A stretch of 7,802 nt of DNA from RGIG5579 sp045580105 (GTDB taxonomy: Bacteria > Bacillota > Clostridia > Oscillospirales > SIG627): NCBI GenBank assembly GCA_045580105.1, contig JAZNNH010000003.1:1-7802 (forward strand), in the 5' to 3' direction. Each line of letters opens with the position of its first letter. The first letter of the stretch is position 1. Of the stretch, positions 1 to 6,194 are shown piece by piece. The notes under the pieces are model-generated. The model was not told the DNA's origin and ran no database searches. It worked only from the letters and a program-made list of their open reading frames with translations. The position numbers and the translations under genes are program-made.

Positions 1-418
1 CCCGCTTTACGAGGAAGTCAAGGTGCTGTATCAAAACGATCTTTCGCCCGAGGATGCTCGCTGGGCGGCGTGGTGCAACAATTACGCTACCGCGCTGGTC
101 GATGCCAAGGAGTTTGACAAGGCGCTCGCGCTTTATCAAAACGCCGTTTCGCTTACGGAAAAAAGCGAGAAGCTGGACTGCGCGGTCACTTGGGTCAATT
201 TGGCTCACTTGTTTGAGGAGCGGGACGGCTTGGAATCAGATGAGATCGAAGGGTGCTTAAAGCAGGCGGAAATCATTTTGGAGGACGAAACGATCCCCCG
301 AAACGTCGGCTTTGCTTTCGTATGTGAAAAATGTGCTCCCAGCTTTGATTATTTTGGCTATTTTGCCAAAGCAAGACAGCTTCGGGACCTTGCGAGGGAA
401 ATTTATGAACGGACTTGA
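1..418 (+). CDS. TPR-repeat protein, 3' part only
   Basis: The reading frame is open from base 2, so the gene starts before the window; 138 codons and the TGA stop are visible. The text shows a tetratricopeptide-repeat pattern: a helix pair around NNYATALVDAKEFDKALALY (codons about 25-44 of the visible part) followed by a second pair starting at AVTWVNLAHLFEE. Small residues (A, G) and large aromatics sit at TPR spacing. TPR helices usually form a protein-binding scaffold, and no catalytic motif is visible. There is no signal peptide or membrane segment in the visible part, so a cytoplasmic location is likely. The stop overlaps the next gene by 14 bases, which implies co-transcription and probably translational coupling with the DUF4037 protein; the two may act together. 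The partner and true function cannot be read from this fragment. Confidence 0.75.
   Translation, partial: PLYEEVKVLYQNDLSPEDARWAAWCNNYATALVDAKEFDKALALYQNAVSLTEKSEKLDCAVTWVNLAHLFEERDGLESDEIEGCLKQAEIILEDETIPRNVGFAFVCEKCAPSFDYFGYFAKARQLRDLAREIYERT
394..399 (+). promoter_or_regulatory. Shine-Dalgarno site deciding the start at 405
   Basis: GAGGGA lies 5 bases before the ATG at 405, inside the end of the TPR gene. It selects this ATG over the upstream in-frame non-ATG start at 312, which has no comparable site and would overlap the TPR gene by over 100 bases. Confidence 0.6.
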
Positions 419-1343
419 ATTGGCACGCGCCTTTTGGGAAACCCACGGCAAAAGTGCCATCGAAGAAGCGTTTGGCGACAAAGCCAATCGTATTGCCACA
501 GGACTTGTCGGGGAGGGCTCCGAGTGCTTTGGTTTTGACGATGCGCTTTCCACCGATCACGATTTTGATCCCGGCTTTTGCCTTTGGATCAGAAAAACAG
601 ATTACGAGGACTTCGGCTTTCCGCTGGAGCGGCTTTACGCAAAGCTTCCCGATGAATTCGAGGGGATTCCCCGTCAAAGACTGTCGCCCGTAGGCGGAAA
701 CCGAAAAGGGGTTCTTGTTACGGAAGAATTTTACCGTCGATTTTTGGGAACGGCGGGCGCACCCGTTTCCTTGGAGCACTGGCTCTCGATTCCCACCGCT
801 TCTTTGGCAGCCGCTTGCAACGGCGCGGTTTTTTCCGATCCTTTGGGCGAATTTTCTGCCGTGAGAGAGGTTCTTTTGGCGGGCTATCCGGAGGACGTGA
901 GAAAAAAGAAACTGGCCGCTCATTTGATTATGATGCAGCAAACGGGGCTGTATAATTACCCGCGCACCTTGGAAAGAGGAGAGAGCGGCGCCGCGCAGCT
1001 ATGTGTGTTTCACTTTGTGCGCCACACTTTATCCGCCATTTATCTTTTGAATCGTCGATACGAGCCCTTTTATAAATGGGTCTATCGGGGTCTGCGCTCT
1101 CTTCCCGCACTCAGCTTTTTGGAAGGATCGCTGGTTGCTCTGACCGAGCTTGGCAACGGCGAGGAGGAACGGGAGGCAAAACAGGAATCCATCCAAGAGA
1201 TCTGCGCGATTTTGGTGGATGAAATGGTGCGCCAAGGACTTGCCAAAACAGCTTTCGACTGCTTGGAAAAGCAGGCGCAGGATTTGCAAAACAGCATACA
1301 GGACGTGAATTTGAGAAACCTGCATATTATGGATGGCATTTAA
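405..1343 (+). CDS. DUF4037-type nucleotidyltransferase-fold protein
   Basis: A 312-residue soluble protein when started at the ATG at 405. Residues 36-57 read GEGSECFGFDDALSTDHDFD and then PG. This is the G-S, 11-residue spacer, D-x-D signature of the polymerase-beta-like nucleotidyltransferase superfamily (G38 S39, D51, D53), in the form seen in DUF4037 proteins, where GFDD and DHD recur. The DxD pair would bind metal and nucleotide. The C-terminal half (about 170-310) is predicted helical and contains GLYNYPR and a stretch near LSAIYLLNRRYEPFYKW, typical of the DUF4037 region. The substrate is unknown; members of the superfamily modify small molecules, RNA or proteins. It overlaps the TPR gene by 14 bases and is followed at once by a terminator, so it ends that unit. 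Antibiotic nucleotidyltransferase activity is possible but unsupported. The family call is fairly sure and the activity is inferred. Confidence 0.8.
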   Translation: MNGLELARAFWETHGKSAIEEAFGDKANRIATGLVGEGSECFGFDDALSTDHDFDPGFCLWIRKTDYEDFGFPLERLYAKLPDEFEGIPRQRLSPVGGNRKGVLVTEEFYRRFLGTAGAPVSLEHWLSIPTASLAAACNGAVFSDPLGEFSAVREVLLAGYPEDVRKKKLAAHLIMMQQTGLYNYPRTLERGESGAAQLCVFHFVRHTLSAIYLLNRRYEPFYKWVYRGLRSLPALSFLEGSLVALTELGNGEEEREAKQESIQEICAILVDEMVRQGLAKTAFDCLEKQAQDLQNSIQDVNLRNLHIMDGI

Positions 1344-1373
1344 AAAAGAACACCCAAAGGGTGTTCTTTTTTT
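1342..1373. terminator. Bidirectional Rho-independent terminator
   Basis: An 8-bp perfect stem GAACACCC (1348-1355) and GGGTGTTC (1359-1366) with an AAA loop is flanked by A6 upstream and T7 (1367-1373) downstream. The A and T tracts can extend the stem. Read on the + strand it ends the TPR/DUF4037 unit immediately after its stop codon. Read on the - strand the A tract becomes a U tract, so it can also end gltS, whose stop lies at 1389-1391. The shared position between convergent genes fits a two-way terminator. Confidence 0.93.
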
Positions 1374-1388
1374 GTTGTTTAAAACGGC

Positions 1389-2579
1389 TTAGGAGAAGAA
1401 ATTGATGAACATCGTCAGGACCGCACTGTTCACGAAATCCACAAATAAGCTTCCCACCAAGGGTACGACGAAGAAGGCGCGGGGGGCAGGGCCGTAAAGA
1501 TCGGTGATCGCCTGCATATTGGCAATGGCGTTCGGGGTGGCACCCATGCCGAATCCGCAGGTCGCAGAAGACATCACCGCGGCTTCGTAATTCTTGCCCA
1601 TGGTGTAGTACACCAAAAAATATGCAAACAAGGCGATCATCACGGTTTGGGCGAGCAAAATCACCAGCATCGGCAAAGCCAAGTTGGCAAGCTCCCACAG
1701 CCGCAGACTCATCAGCGCCATGGCAAGATACAAGGTCAGACACGCATTGCCGAGTAAACTTACGATGTCTTCCACCACGGTCAGTTTTCCCGTTGTGTCG
1801 GAAATGTTGCGCAGCAGCGCCGCTGCCAGCATCGCACCGATATAGGAGGGGAAGGTAATTCCGGTTTTTTGCATCAAACCGGAAATCACGCTGCCGATTC
1901 CGGCGGCAACGAAGAGGGTGAAAAAGGCCTTCATAAATTCTTCCGCCGTATGCGGCTTTTCGCTTCTGTCGCCGTATTCCTTTGTCTGCACGGCGGTGTT
2001 TTCCGGCTTCAGATCGTGCTTGCGGATTCTCTTTTTGGCAACCGGACCGCCGATGATACCACCGATGATCAAGCCAAAGGTCGCAACGGAAATGGAAACC
2101 GTGGAAGCACCGGCAATGCCGAAATCCTGTTCCAGCATCGGGCCGAAGGCACCGGAGGTTCCGTGTCCGCCGATCAGAGGAACGGACCCGACACAAAGTC
2201 CCATCAAGGGATCCATTCCCAGCAAAGAGGCAAGCCCGACTCCCACCGCATTCTGAAACACGATCAGACCCGTGGCAACCAAAAGGAACAGTACCACTTG
2301 AAGACCGCCTTTTTTCAGCAGCTTTAAGCTTGCAGTGTAGCCAACGCTGGTAAAGAACAGGGTCATAAAAATATTTTGCAGGGTGGTGTCCGTGACCACG
2401 GTCATCGTGCCCGTCAAATTCAAACCCAAGGTCAAAACTGCAAACAGAATCCCGCCGATGACGGAAGCAGGAATGCAGTATTTGTTAAAAAATAAAACTT
2501 TTTTCTTGACGATACTGCCCAAGGCGTAGACCAGCACCGCGACCGCGGCCGTCTGGTAAATATCCAGTGTCAGTGTCAT
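1389..2579 (-). CDS. gltS: Sodium/glutamate symporter GltS
   Basis: A 396-residue integral membrane protein of the ESS (glutamate:sodium symporter) family, near the usual length of about 400. It would import glutamate with sodium across the cytoplasmic membrane. Two halves carry matching re-entrant-loop signatures: GGHGTSGAFGP at 137-147 and CGFGMGATPNA at 341-351, as expected for the family's internal inverted repeat. Hydrophobic segments fill residues 10-180 and 215-396, separated by a charged, probably cytoplasmic linker at about 181-212 (KKRIRKHDLK, then EYGDRSEKPH). The start at 2579 is chosen because the reading MTLTLDIYQT matches the usual N-terminus and a G-rich ribosome site precedes it. 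Further in-frame codons exist up to 2663, but these run over the promoter. It is a single-gene unit, convergent with the DUF4037 gene and divergent from the polysaccharide operon, with no evident functional tie to either. Confidence 0.95.
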   Translation of the reverse strand: MTLTLDIYQTAAVAVLVYALGSIVKKKVLFFNKYCIPASVIGGILFAVLTLGLNLTGTMTVVTDTTLQNIFMTLFFTSVGYTASLKLLKKGGLQVVLFLLVATGLIVFQNAVGVGLASLLGMDPLMGLCVGSVPLIGGHGTSGAFGPMLEQDFGIAGASTVSISVATFGLIIGGIIGGPVAKKRIRKHDLKPENTAVQTKEYGDRSEKPHTAEEFMKAFFTLFVAAGIGSVISGLMQKTGITFPSYIGAMLAAALLRNISDTTGKLTVVEDIVSLLGNACLTLYLAMALMSLRLWELANLALPMLVILLAQTVMIALFAYFLVYYTMGKNYEAAVMSSATCGFGMGATPNAIANMQAITDLYGPAPRAFFVVPLVGSLFVDFVNSAVLTMFINFFS

Positions 2580-2587
2580 AACGTGTT

Positions 2588-2593
2588 CCCCCC
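2588..2593 (-). promoter_or_regulatory. Shine-Dalgarno site of gltS
   Basis: On the - strand a run of six G followed by AA lies 8 bases before the ATG at 2579. One G replaces the A of AGGAGG, which still allows G-U pairing with the 16S rRNA tail. It supports the 2579 start over upstream codons. Confidence 0.6.
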
Positions 2594-2634
2594 GATTGTT
2601 AAAATTGTTGAGAATTTGCGAAACGCTTTTTCCA

Positions 2635-2663
2635 AGTATAGCACAAATTTTCCAAGAATACAA
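2635..2663 (-). promoter_or_regulatory. Sigma-A promoter of gltS, extended -10
   Basis: Read on the - strand, TTGTAT (2663-2658) is followed by a 17-base spacer and TATACT (2640-2635). TG lies one base before the -10, giving the extended TGnTATACT form. Transcription would begin near 2628, leaving an untranslated leader of about 50 bases with no evident structure. Spacing and both boxes fit the housekeeping sigma factor. No operator is evident. Confidence 0.7.
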
Positions 2664-2784
2664 TCATTTCCATTTTTTTCGCAACGAGCATTGGTTTCTT
2701 TTTGCGCGTTCAAGGAGCGGAAAAAATGCGTTTATTCGTGCGTTTTTCACCTTGCCGAAAGGGTTTGGTTTTTTGGGCTTTTTG

Positions 2785-2813
2785 TTGACAAAATCCCGCT
2801 TTAATGATAAAAT
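2785..2813 (+). promoter_or_regulatory. Sigma-A promoter of polysaccharide operon
   Basis: Consensus TTGACA at 2785-2790, a 17-base spacer and TAAAAT at 2808-2813, five of six matching TATAAT. TG at 2805-2806 gives an extended -10. The start of transcription should be near 2820, leaving an untranslated leader of about 90 bases before the first gene. This is close to a full-strength housekeeping promoter and marks the left edge of the operon. Short CTTTG/CAAAG repeats begin just after the -10 and may be an operator or a leader-RNA element. Confidence 0.82.
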
Positions 2814-2814
2814 G

Positions 2815-2845
2815 CTTTGACAAAGACTTTGTTAAAAAGACTTTG
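2815..2845 (+). repeat. CTTTG/CAAAG repeats at the operon start
   Basis: CTTTG occurs at 2815, 2827 and 2841. CTTTG-A-CAAAG (2815-2825) and ACAAAG-A-CTTTGT (2820-2832) are perfect interleaved palindromes with a one-base centre. AAAGACTTTG is repeated exactly at 2822-2831 and 2836-2845, 14 bases apart. The array covers the predicted transcription start, a position typical of a repressor operator. The repeats are seen directly; any role is inferred. Confidence 0.5.
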
Positions 2846-2911
2846 ATCCATAGGAGCATTTTGCGTTTTTTTCGTCAATGACTTTCCGATCAATAAGGAT
2901 GATATTGTCTT

Positions 2912-3919
2912 ATGCAAAAACGGGTGTTGATGTTTTGTACCGCCTTTTTCGGTTATGATAAACGAATTGCAGGCGCGCTTCGTGAAGAAGGGTTCGAAGT
3001 GGATCTTTTTGATGAGCGCCCCGGTCAAGATTTTGTTTCAAAGGCGGCGATTCGCTTTAACGTGAAAGGATTTCGTCCGGTTGTCTTGCGCTACATTCAA
3101 AGCGTAATTGATTCGGCGCAACCGGAATACGATTACGTATTCGTTGTGAAAGGAGAGGCCATTTGCGAGGAAGCGATTACTCTTTTGCGAAAGGCATATC
3201 CCGGCGCCGAATTCATTCTGTATCTTTGGGATTCGATTGCCAATATACCCGATTGCAAAAAGCGAATTCCCCTCTACGATCGTGTCCTGACCTTTGATCC
3301 GGAGGATGCAAAGGAGCAGCACCTTCCGTATCTTCCGTTGCCCTATAACAACAACAGCTTTTCTTATCCGCCTCAAAACCGATTTGAATATGACGTTGCC
3401 TTCGTAGGAACGGCGCACTCCGTTCGCCCGAAGGTGGTCAAGCAGATCGTGGAACAATGTGAGAAAATGGGAAGAAAAGCATTCGTTTTCTTCTATTCTC
3501 CGCATCCGCTTGTTTATCTGTACCACAAGCTGAGAAACCCGAATTTCCGTTATATTTCCCTAAAGGAAATTCATTTTAAGCCGCTTTCCTCGGAGGAGCT
3601 TCATCGGGTTTACCAGTCCAGTCGCTGTGTTCTTGACATTGAGCATCCCGACCAGAACGGCACCACGACGCGGCCCATCGAAATGCTTCCGATGCAAAAG
3701 AAAATCATCACCACCAACCAGCACGTTCGTCTGTTTCCCTTTTACAACGAGAACAATTTCTGTGTGATTGATCGGAAACAGGTTTGCCTGGACGAGCGCT
3801 TTTTCGATCTTCCTTATATCCCCCCCGAAAAGAGCATCATGGATCGTTATTCTCCGTCCCATTTTGTCAGAAGTATTTTCAAGTCAGATGGGGTGGATTG
3901 TTCGGAGAATGAAGTATGA
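2912..3919 (+). CDS. CgeB/CpsH-like glycosyltransferase
   Basis: A 335-residue soluble protein resembling the capsule protein CpsH group and the CgeB glycosyltransferase-like family, which have a GT-B-type two-domain fold. The N-terminal domain opens with VLMFCTAFFGYDKRI and has FEVDLFDERP, as in that group. FILYLWDS ends at S108, followed by YDRVLTFD. The C-terminal domain begins around YDVAFVGTAH (D161) and carries the likely sugar-nucleotide site LDIEHPDQNG then TTTR (242-254) and the helix RPIEMLPMQKKIITTN. There is no signal peptide or membrane helix, so it acts in the cytoplasm on a lipid-linked or nucleotide-linked sugar. It is the first gene of the operon. An AAGGAT ribosome site lies about 12 bases before the ATG, slightly long, but a stop codon at 2900-2902 excludes longer starts. 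Its TGA overlaps the next gene by four bases (ATGA). Donor and acceptor sugars are unknown. Confidence 0.78.
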   Translation: MQKRVLMFCTAFFGYDKRIAGALREEGFEVDLFDERPGQDFVSKAAIRFNVKGFRPVVLRYIQSVIDSAQPEYDYVFVVKGEAICEEAITLLRKAYPGAEFILYLWDSIANIPDCKKRIPLYDRVLTFDPEDAKEQHLPYLPLPYNNNSFSYPPQNRFEYDVAFVGTAHSVRPKVVKQIVEQCEKMGRKAFVFFYSPHPLVYLYHKLRNPNFRYISLKEIHFKPLSSEELHRVYQSSRCVLDIEHPDQNGTTTRPIEMLPMQKKIITTNQHVRLFPFYNENNFCVIDRKQVCLDERFFDLPYIPPEKSIMDRYSPSHFVRSIFKSDGVDCSENEV

Positions 3920-4485
3920 AATACAGTGTTTCTGAATTTGTCAAAAACAGTTACAGCGTCATTTTGACAAAACTGTTTCATCGCCCCGCCCGATTGATTC
4001 GCCGTCCCTTTTATTTGCGTGGCAGCAAACAAGGTATGACGTTTGGGGAAGGGTTTACCACCGGATACCGTTGTCGCTTTGAACTGTTCGGTGAAAACGG
4101 GGAAGTGACGCTTCGCTTCGGCCGAAACTGTAAACTCGGGGATCAGGTTCACATTGCCGCATCCCAATCGGTTGAGATTGGGGATGATTGCTTGATGGCA
4201 AGCAATATTTATATCAGTGATACCAACCACGGAGACGGAACCGATGCGCCGATGACCCCGCCCGATTCCAGACCGCTTTCTTCTGATCCGGTTTCCATCG
4301 GAAACTGTGTTTGGCTCGGGGAGGCGGTTGCGGTGTTGCCCGGCTCCAAAATCTCAGACGGCTGCGTGATCGGTGCCCATTCGGTTGTGAAAGGGGAAAT
4401 CCCACCCTATACCGTTGCGGTTGGCGCTCCTGCCAGACCGGTGAAAAAATACAATTTTGAAAAAGAGATTTGGGAGAGAATATAA
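3916..4485 (+). CDS. Left-handed beta-helix O-acetyltransferase
   Basis: A 189-residue protein of the hexapeptide-repeat acyltransferase superfamily, closest in pattern to WcaF/maltose-galactoside acetyltransferase-type enzymes of capsule clusters. The N-terminus (RRPFYLRG, then MTFGEGFTTGYRC) is typical of capsule acetyltransferases. Hexapeptide turns follow (CKLGDQVHIA, VEIGDDCLM), then the catalytic segment YISDTNHGDG with H105 as the likely base. The closing coils read VSIGNCVWLGEAV and ISDGCVIGAHSVV, then the C-terminal cap YTVAVGAPARPVKKY. It would transfer acetyl from acetyl-CoA to a sugar hydroxyl of the repeat unit in the cytoplasm, probably as a trimer. It starts inside the stop of the glycosyltransferase before it (ATGA), and its own stop shares one base with the next start (TAATG), so translation is probably coupled. 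A GGAG site lies 8 bases before the ATG. The acyl group and acceptor are inferred. Confidence 0.88.
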   Translation: MKYSVSEFVKNSYSVILTKLFHRPARLIRRPFYLRGSKQGMTFGEGFTTGYRCRFELFGENGEVTLRFGRNCKLGDQVHIAASQSVEIGDDCLMASNIYISDTNHGDGTDAPMTPPDSRPLSSDPVSIGNCVWLGEAVAVLPGSKISDGCVIGAHSVVKGEIPPYTVAVGAPARPVKKYNFEKEIWERI

Positions 4486-5204
4486 TGCCGAATATTTCTG
4501 TCGCCATGGCGGTTTACAACGGCGAGCGTTTTTTGCCCGAGCAGTTGGATTCCATTTTGAAGCAGTTGGAAGAGCAGGACGAGATCGTGGTTTCCTACGA
4601 CCGGTCTTCTGACAACACTTGGGATCTTTTGCAGGATTACAGCAATCGCTTTCCTCAGGTTAAGGTGATCAAAAACACCAAGCCCGGCATTGCCACCAAT
4701 TTTAATAACGCCGTGTTCCATTGCACCGGTGATTACGTTTTCATCTGTGATCAGGACGACAGATGGGCGGATACCAAGCGACAAGACGTAGTCGCTGCGT
4801 TTGAAAAGAGCGGTGCGGATATGGTCATCCACAACGGTGTCCACATCGATACCGAAGGCAAGGTGATTTCCGAGCCGTTTTTCTCCATGTACCGCATTGG
4901 AGACGGAAAGGTGAAAAACCTTTTAAAGCCCCGTTACAGCGGATGCTGTACGGCGTTTACCCGCCAAATGGCAAAAAAGATTCTGCCCATTCCCGAACGC
5001 ATTGATGCTTACGACCATTGGATCGGAACGGTGGGAGAATTTTTCGGTAAGATTTATTACGAAGAAAAAATCCTTCTGTATCACCGCTTGCACGGGGAGA
5101 ACGTGACGCCCCCGTCCACGCGTGCTCTTTCCGTTGTTTTGAAGGCAAGAAGCGGCTTGGTTTGGAATCTTGCCAAACGAATGAAAAGAGAAAAGGGAAA
5201 ATAA
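4485..5204 (+). CDS. Family 2 glycosyltransferase, RgpB-like
   Basis: A 239-residue GT-A fold protein. The opening SVAMAVYNGERFLPEQLDSI is the standard family-2 start. The metal-binding motif is ICDQDDRW (D89, D91, D92), and the acceptor-side motif is DAYDHW (D177). It ends with the YHRLHGEN segment (H200) seen in rhamnosyltransferases of the RgpB/RfbF type. It should add a sugar, possibly rhamnose, to a lipid-linked intermediate on the inner membrane face. The basic C-terminus (KRMKREKGK) could touch the membrane. The nucleotide-binding loop, normally DDGS, here reads SYDRSSDNT (38-45): the first Asp is Tyr and the Gly is Arg, so donor binding may differ. The ATG at 4485 has a GGGAGA site 7 bases upstream and is preferred over the in-frame TTG at 4470. 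The next gene is a paralogue. Confidence 0.88.
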   Translation: MPNISVAMAVYNGERFLPEQLDSILKQLEEQDEIVVSYDRSSDNTWDLLQDYSNRFPQVKVIKNTKPGIATNFNNAVFHCTGDYVFICDQDDRWADTKRQDVVAAFEKSGADMVIHNGVHIDTEGKVISEPFFSMYRIGDGKVKNLLKPRYSGCCTAFTRQMAKKILPIPERIDAYDHWIGTVGEFFGKIYYEEKILLYHRLHGENVTPPSTRALSVVLKARSGLVWNLAKRMKREKGK

Positions 5205-5220
5205 AACAAGTTTTTCTATT

Positions 5221-5228
5221 GGAGAGGT
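5221..5228 (+). promoter_or_regulatory. Shine-Dalgarno site deciding a TTG start
   Basis: GGAGAGGT lies 6 bases before the TTG at 5235. It is a strong site with ideal spacing, and no in-frame ATG occurs near the expected N-terminus. It therefore supports TTG as the true start of the second family-2 glycosyltransferase. Confidence 0.7.
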
Positions 5229-5234
5229 AGAAAA

Positions 5235-6167
5235 TTGAAAACTGCAGTTGCCATTGCTTTGTATCACGGCGAGCGTTTCGTCAAAGAGCAATTGGAATCT
5301 TTGTTACAGCAAACAAGAAAACCCGATCAGGTGGTTTTGTGCGACGATGGCTCCAAGGATCAAACGGTTTCGATTGTAAAGGAATTCATCCGGGAAAAAG
5401 GGCTGGAAGCTTCTTGGAAACTCGTGGAAAACGAGCATAATTTAGGATATATTAAAAACTTTTACAAAGCGGTTTCGCTTTGTGATGCCGAGCTTGTGTT
5501 TCTGTGCGATCAAGACGATTTGTGGCATCCGGAAAAGATCGAGAAAATGTCCCGCGTGATGGAAGAAAACGAAAATGTCCGTCTGTTGAGCTGTCGCTAC
5601 GGCATTGTGGACGGAAACGGAACACAGCTTCACAGCATTCTGCATCCGAAAAAGAAGGAGAGCGGGGCGCTGATTCCGGTGCCGTTTCGGGAAATTGCCA
5701 TTTCCTACCGTTGGCCGGGAATGACGATGTGTCTGCGCAAATCCTTTTTTGGGGAAGTGTATGAAACCCTGTCAAAGTCCTGCGTGATTCACGATCTGGC
5801 GTTGGCAGCCCAAGCCTCGGTTCGGGATGGCTTTTATGATTACGATTACGTCGGTGCTTACCACCGTCGTCACGATAACAATGCCGCCAAGGAAGAGCAC
5901 CGTGTGCTGAAATTGTTAAACTACGACCGAAAGCTTCGCGATCTTGAAGATTCTCTGAAGATTTGGAGAGCGTTTTCCGATCCCGCCTTCGGTTTGACGG
6001 ATCAGAATCTTCAGTTGGCACAAACGCGGCTTTCTTTGATGGAAAGGAGAAAACAGGCGCTTTTGGAAAAAAGTGTGAAGCAGGTGATCTCTCTTTATAC
6101 CAAGGATCACAAGAATTTGCTTCGTTTTCCTTCCTTCTGTTGCGACTTGATTCTTGTCCTGTTTTAA
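5235..6167 (+). CDS. Family 2 glycosyltransferase, rhamnosyltransferase-like
   Basis: A 310-residue GT-A fold protein starting at TTG with a strong ribosome site. Motifs in order are AIALYHGERFVKEQLESLLQ, the nucleotide-binding LCDDGSKDQT (D37 D38), the metal-binding CDQDDLWHP (D92, D94, D95), PGMTMCLRKSF, the acceptor-side VIHDLALA (H186 D187), and YHRRHDNN (H210). The order and the 23-residue gap between D187 and H210 match the preceding gene (D177 to H200), so the two are paralogues. The pattern resembles RgpB-like rhamnosyltransferases, and a dTDP-sugar gene downstream fits that donor. The tail beyond about 220 has an extra helical region and a hydrophobic end (CCDLILVLF) that may lie on the membrane. 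It should extend the repeat unit in the cytoplasm. It lies 30 bases after the preceding gene and 27 bases before the next. The exact sugar is inferred. Confidence 0.88.
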   Translation: MKTAVAIALYHGERFVKEQLESLLQQTRKPDQVVLCDDGSKDQTVSIVKEFIREKGLEASWKLVENEHNLGYIKNFYKAVSLCDAELVFLCDQDDLWHPEKIEKMSRVMEENENVRLLSCRYGIVDGNGTQLHSILHPKKKESGALIPVPFREIAISYRWPGMTMCLRKSFFGEVYETLSKSCVIHDLALAAQASVRDGFYDYDYVGAYHRRHDNNAAKEEHRVLKLLNYDRKLRDLEDSLKIWRAFSDPAFGLTDQNLQLAQTRLSLMERRKQALLEKSVKQVISLYTKDHKNLLRFPSFCCDLILVLF

Positions 6168-6184
6168 TTTACATATTGTTTTGT

Positions 6185-6189
6185 GGAGA
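6185..6189 (+). promoter_or_regulatory. Shine-Dalgarno site deciding the start at 6195
   Basis: GGAGA lies 5 bases before the ATG at 6195. The upstream in-frame GTG at 6183 overlaps this site and has no ribosome site of its own, so the ATG at 6195 is preferred. Confidence 0.6.
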
Positions 6190-6194
6190 ATTTG

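Larger units (their letters stand above)
2580..2911. other. Divergent intergenic control region
   Basis: This 332-base gap separates gltS (-) from the polysaccharide operon (+). It holds the gltS ribosome site and promoter on the left and the operon promoter with its leader on the right. The middle (about 2664-2784) is rich in T and A tracts and shows no convincing gene or terminator. It has one 20-codon frame (2726-2788) with a ribosome-like site and no visible promoter; see findings. No tRNA, known riboswitch or insertion element was recognised. Confidence 0.8.

Noticed and set aside
405..1343. Aminoglycoside-type resistance nucleotidyltransferase
   Set aside because: The superfamily signature is shared, but the rest of the protein fits DUF4037 and nothing in the context points to drug resistance.
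1869..2327. Long + strand open frame inside gltS (and a 289-codon - strand frame at 1327-2196)
   Set aside because: Both are shadows of gltS. Their translations are rich in Arg, Cys, Gly and His with no domain pattern, while the gltS frame shows clear family motifs throughout.
2580..2663. N-terminal extension of gltS to 2663
   Set aside because: It would place coding sequence over the promoter boxes at 2635-2663. The start at 2579 has its own ribosome site and gives the normal family N-terminus.
2583..2820. Two + strand frames of 73-74 codons in the divergent region
   Set aside because: They run across the gltS ribosome site, the gltS promoter and the operon promoter, lack good ribosome sites and show low-complexity Phe/Lys-rich translations.
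2815..2875. Transcription attenuator in the operon leader, suggested by the repeats followed by a T run at 2866-2872
   Set aside because: The palindromes have one-base centres that cannot form RNA hairpins, and no stable GC-bearing stem directly precedes the T run.
2801..3028. Small - strand frame over the operon leader
   Set aside because: It overlaps the operon promoter and the start of the glycosyltransferase gene antisense, with no ribosome site or recognisable domain.
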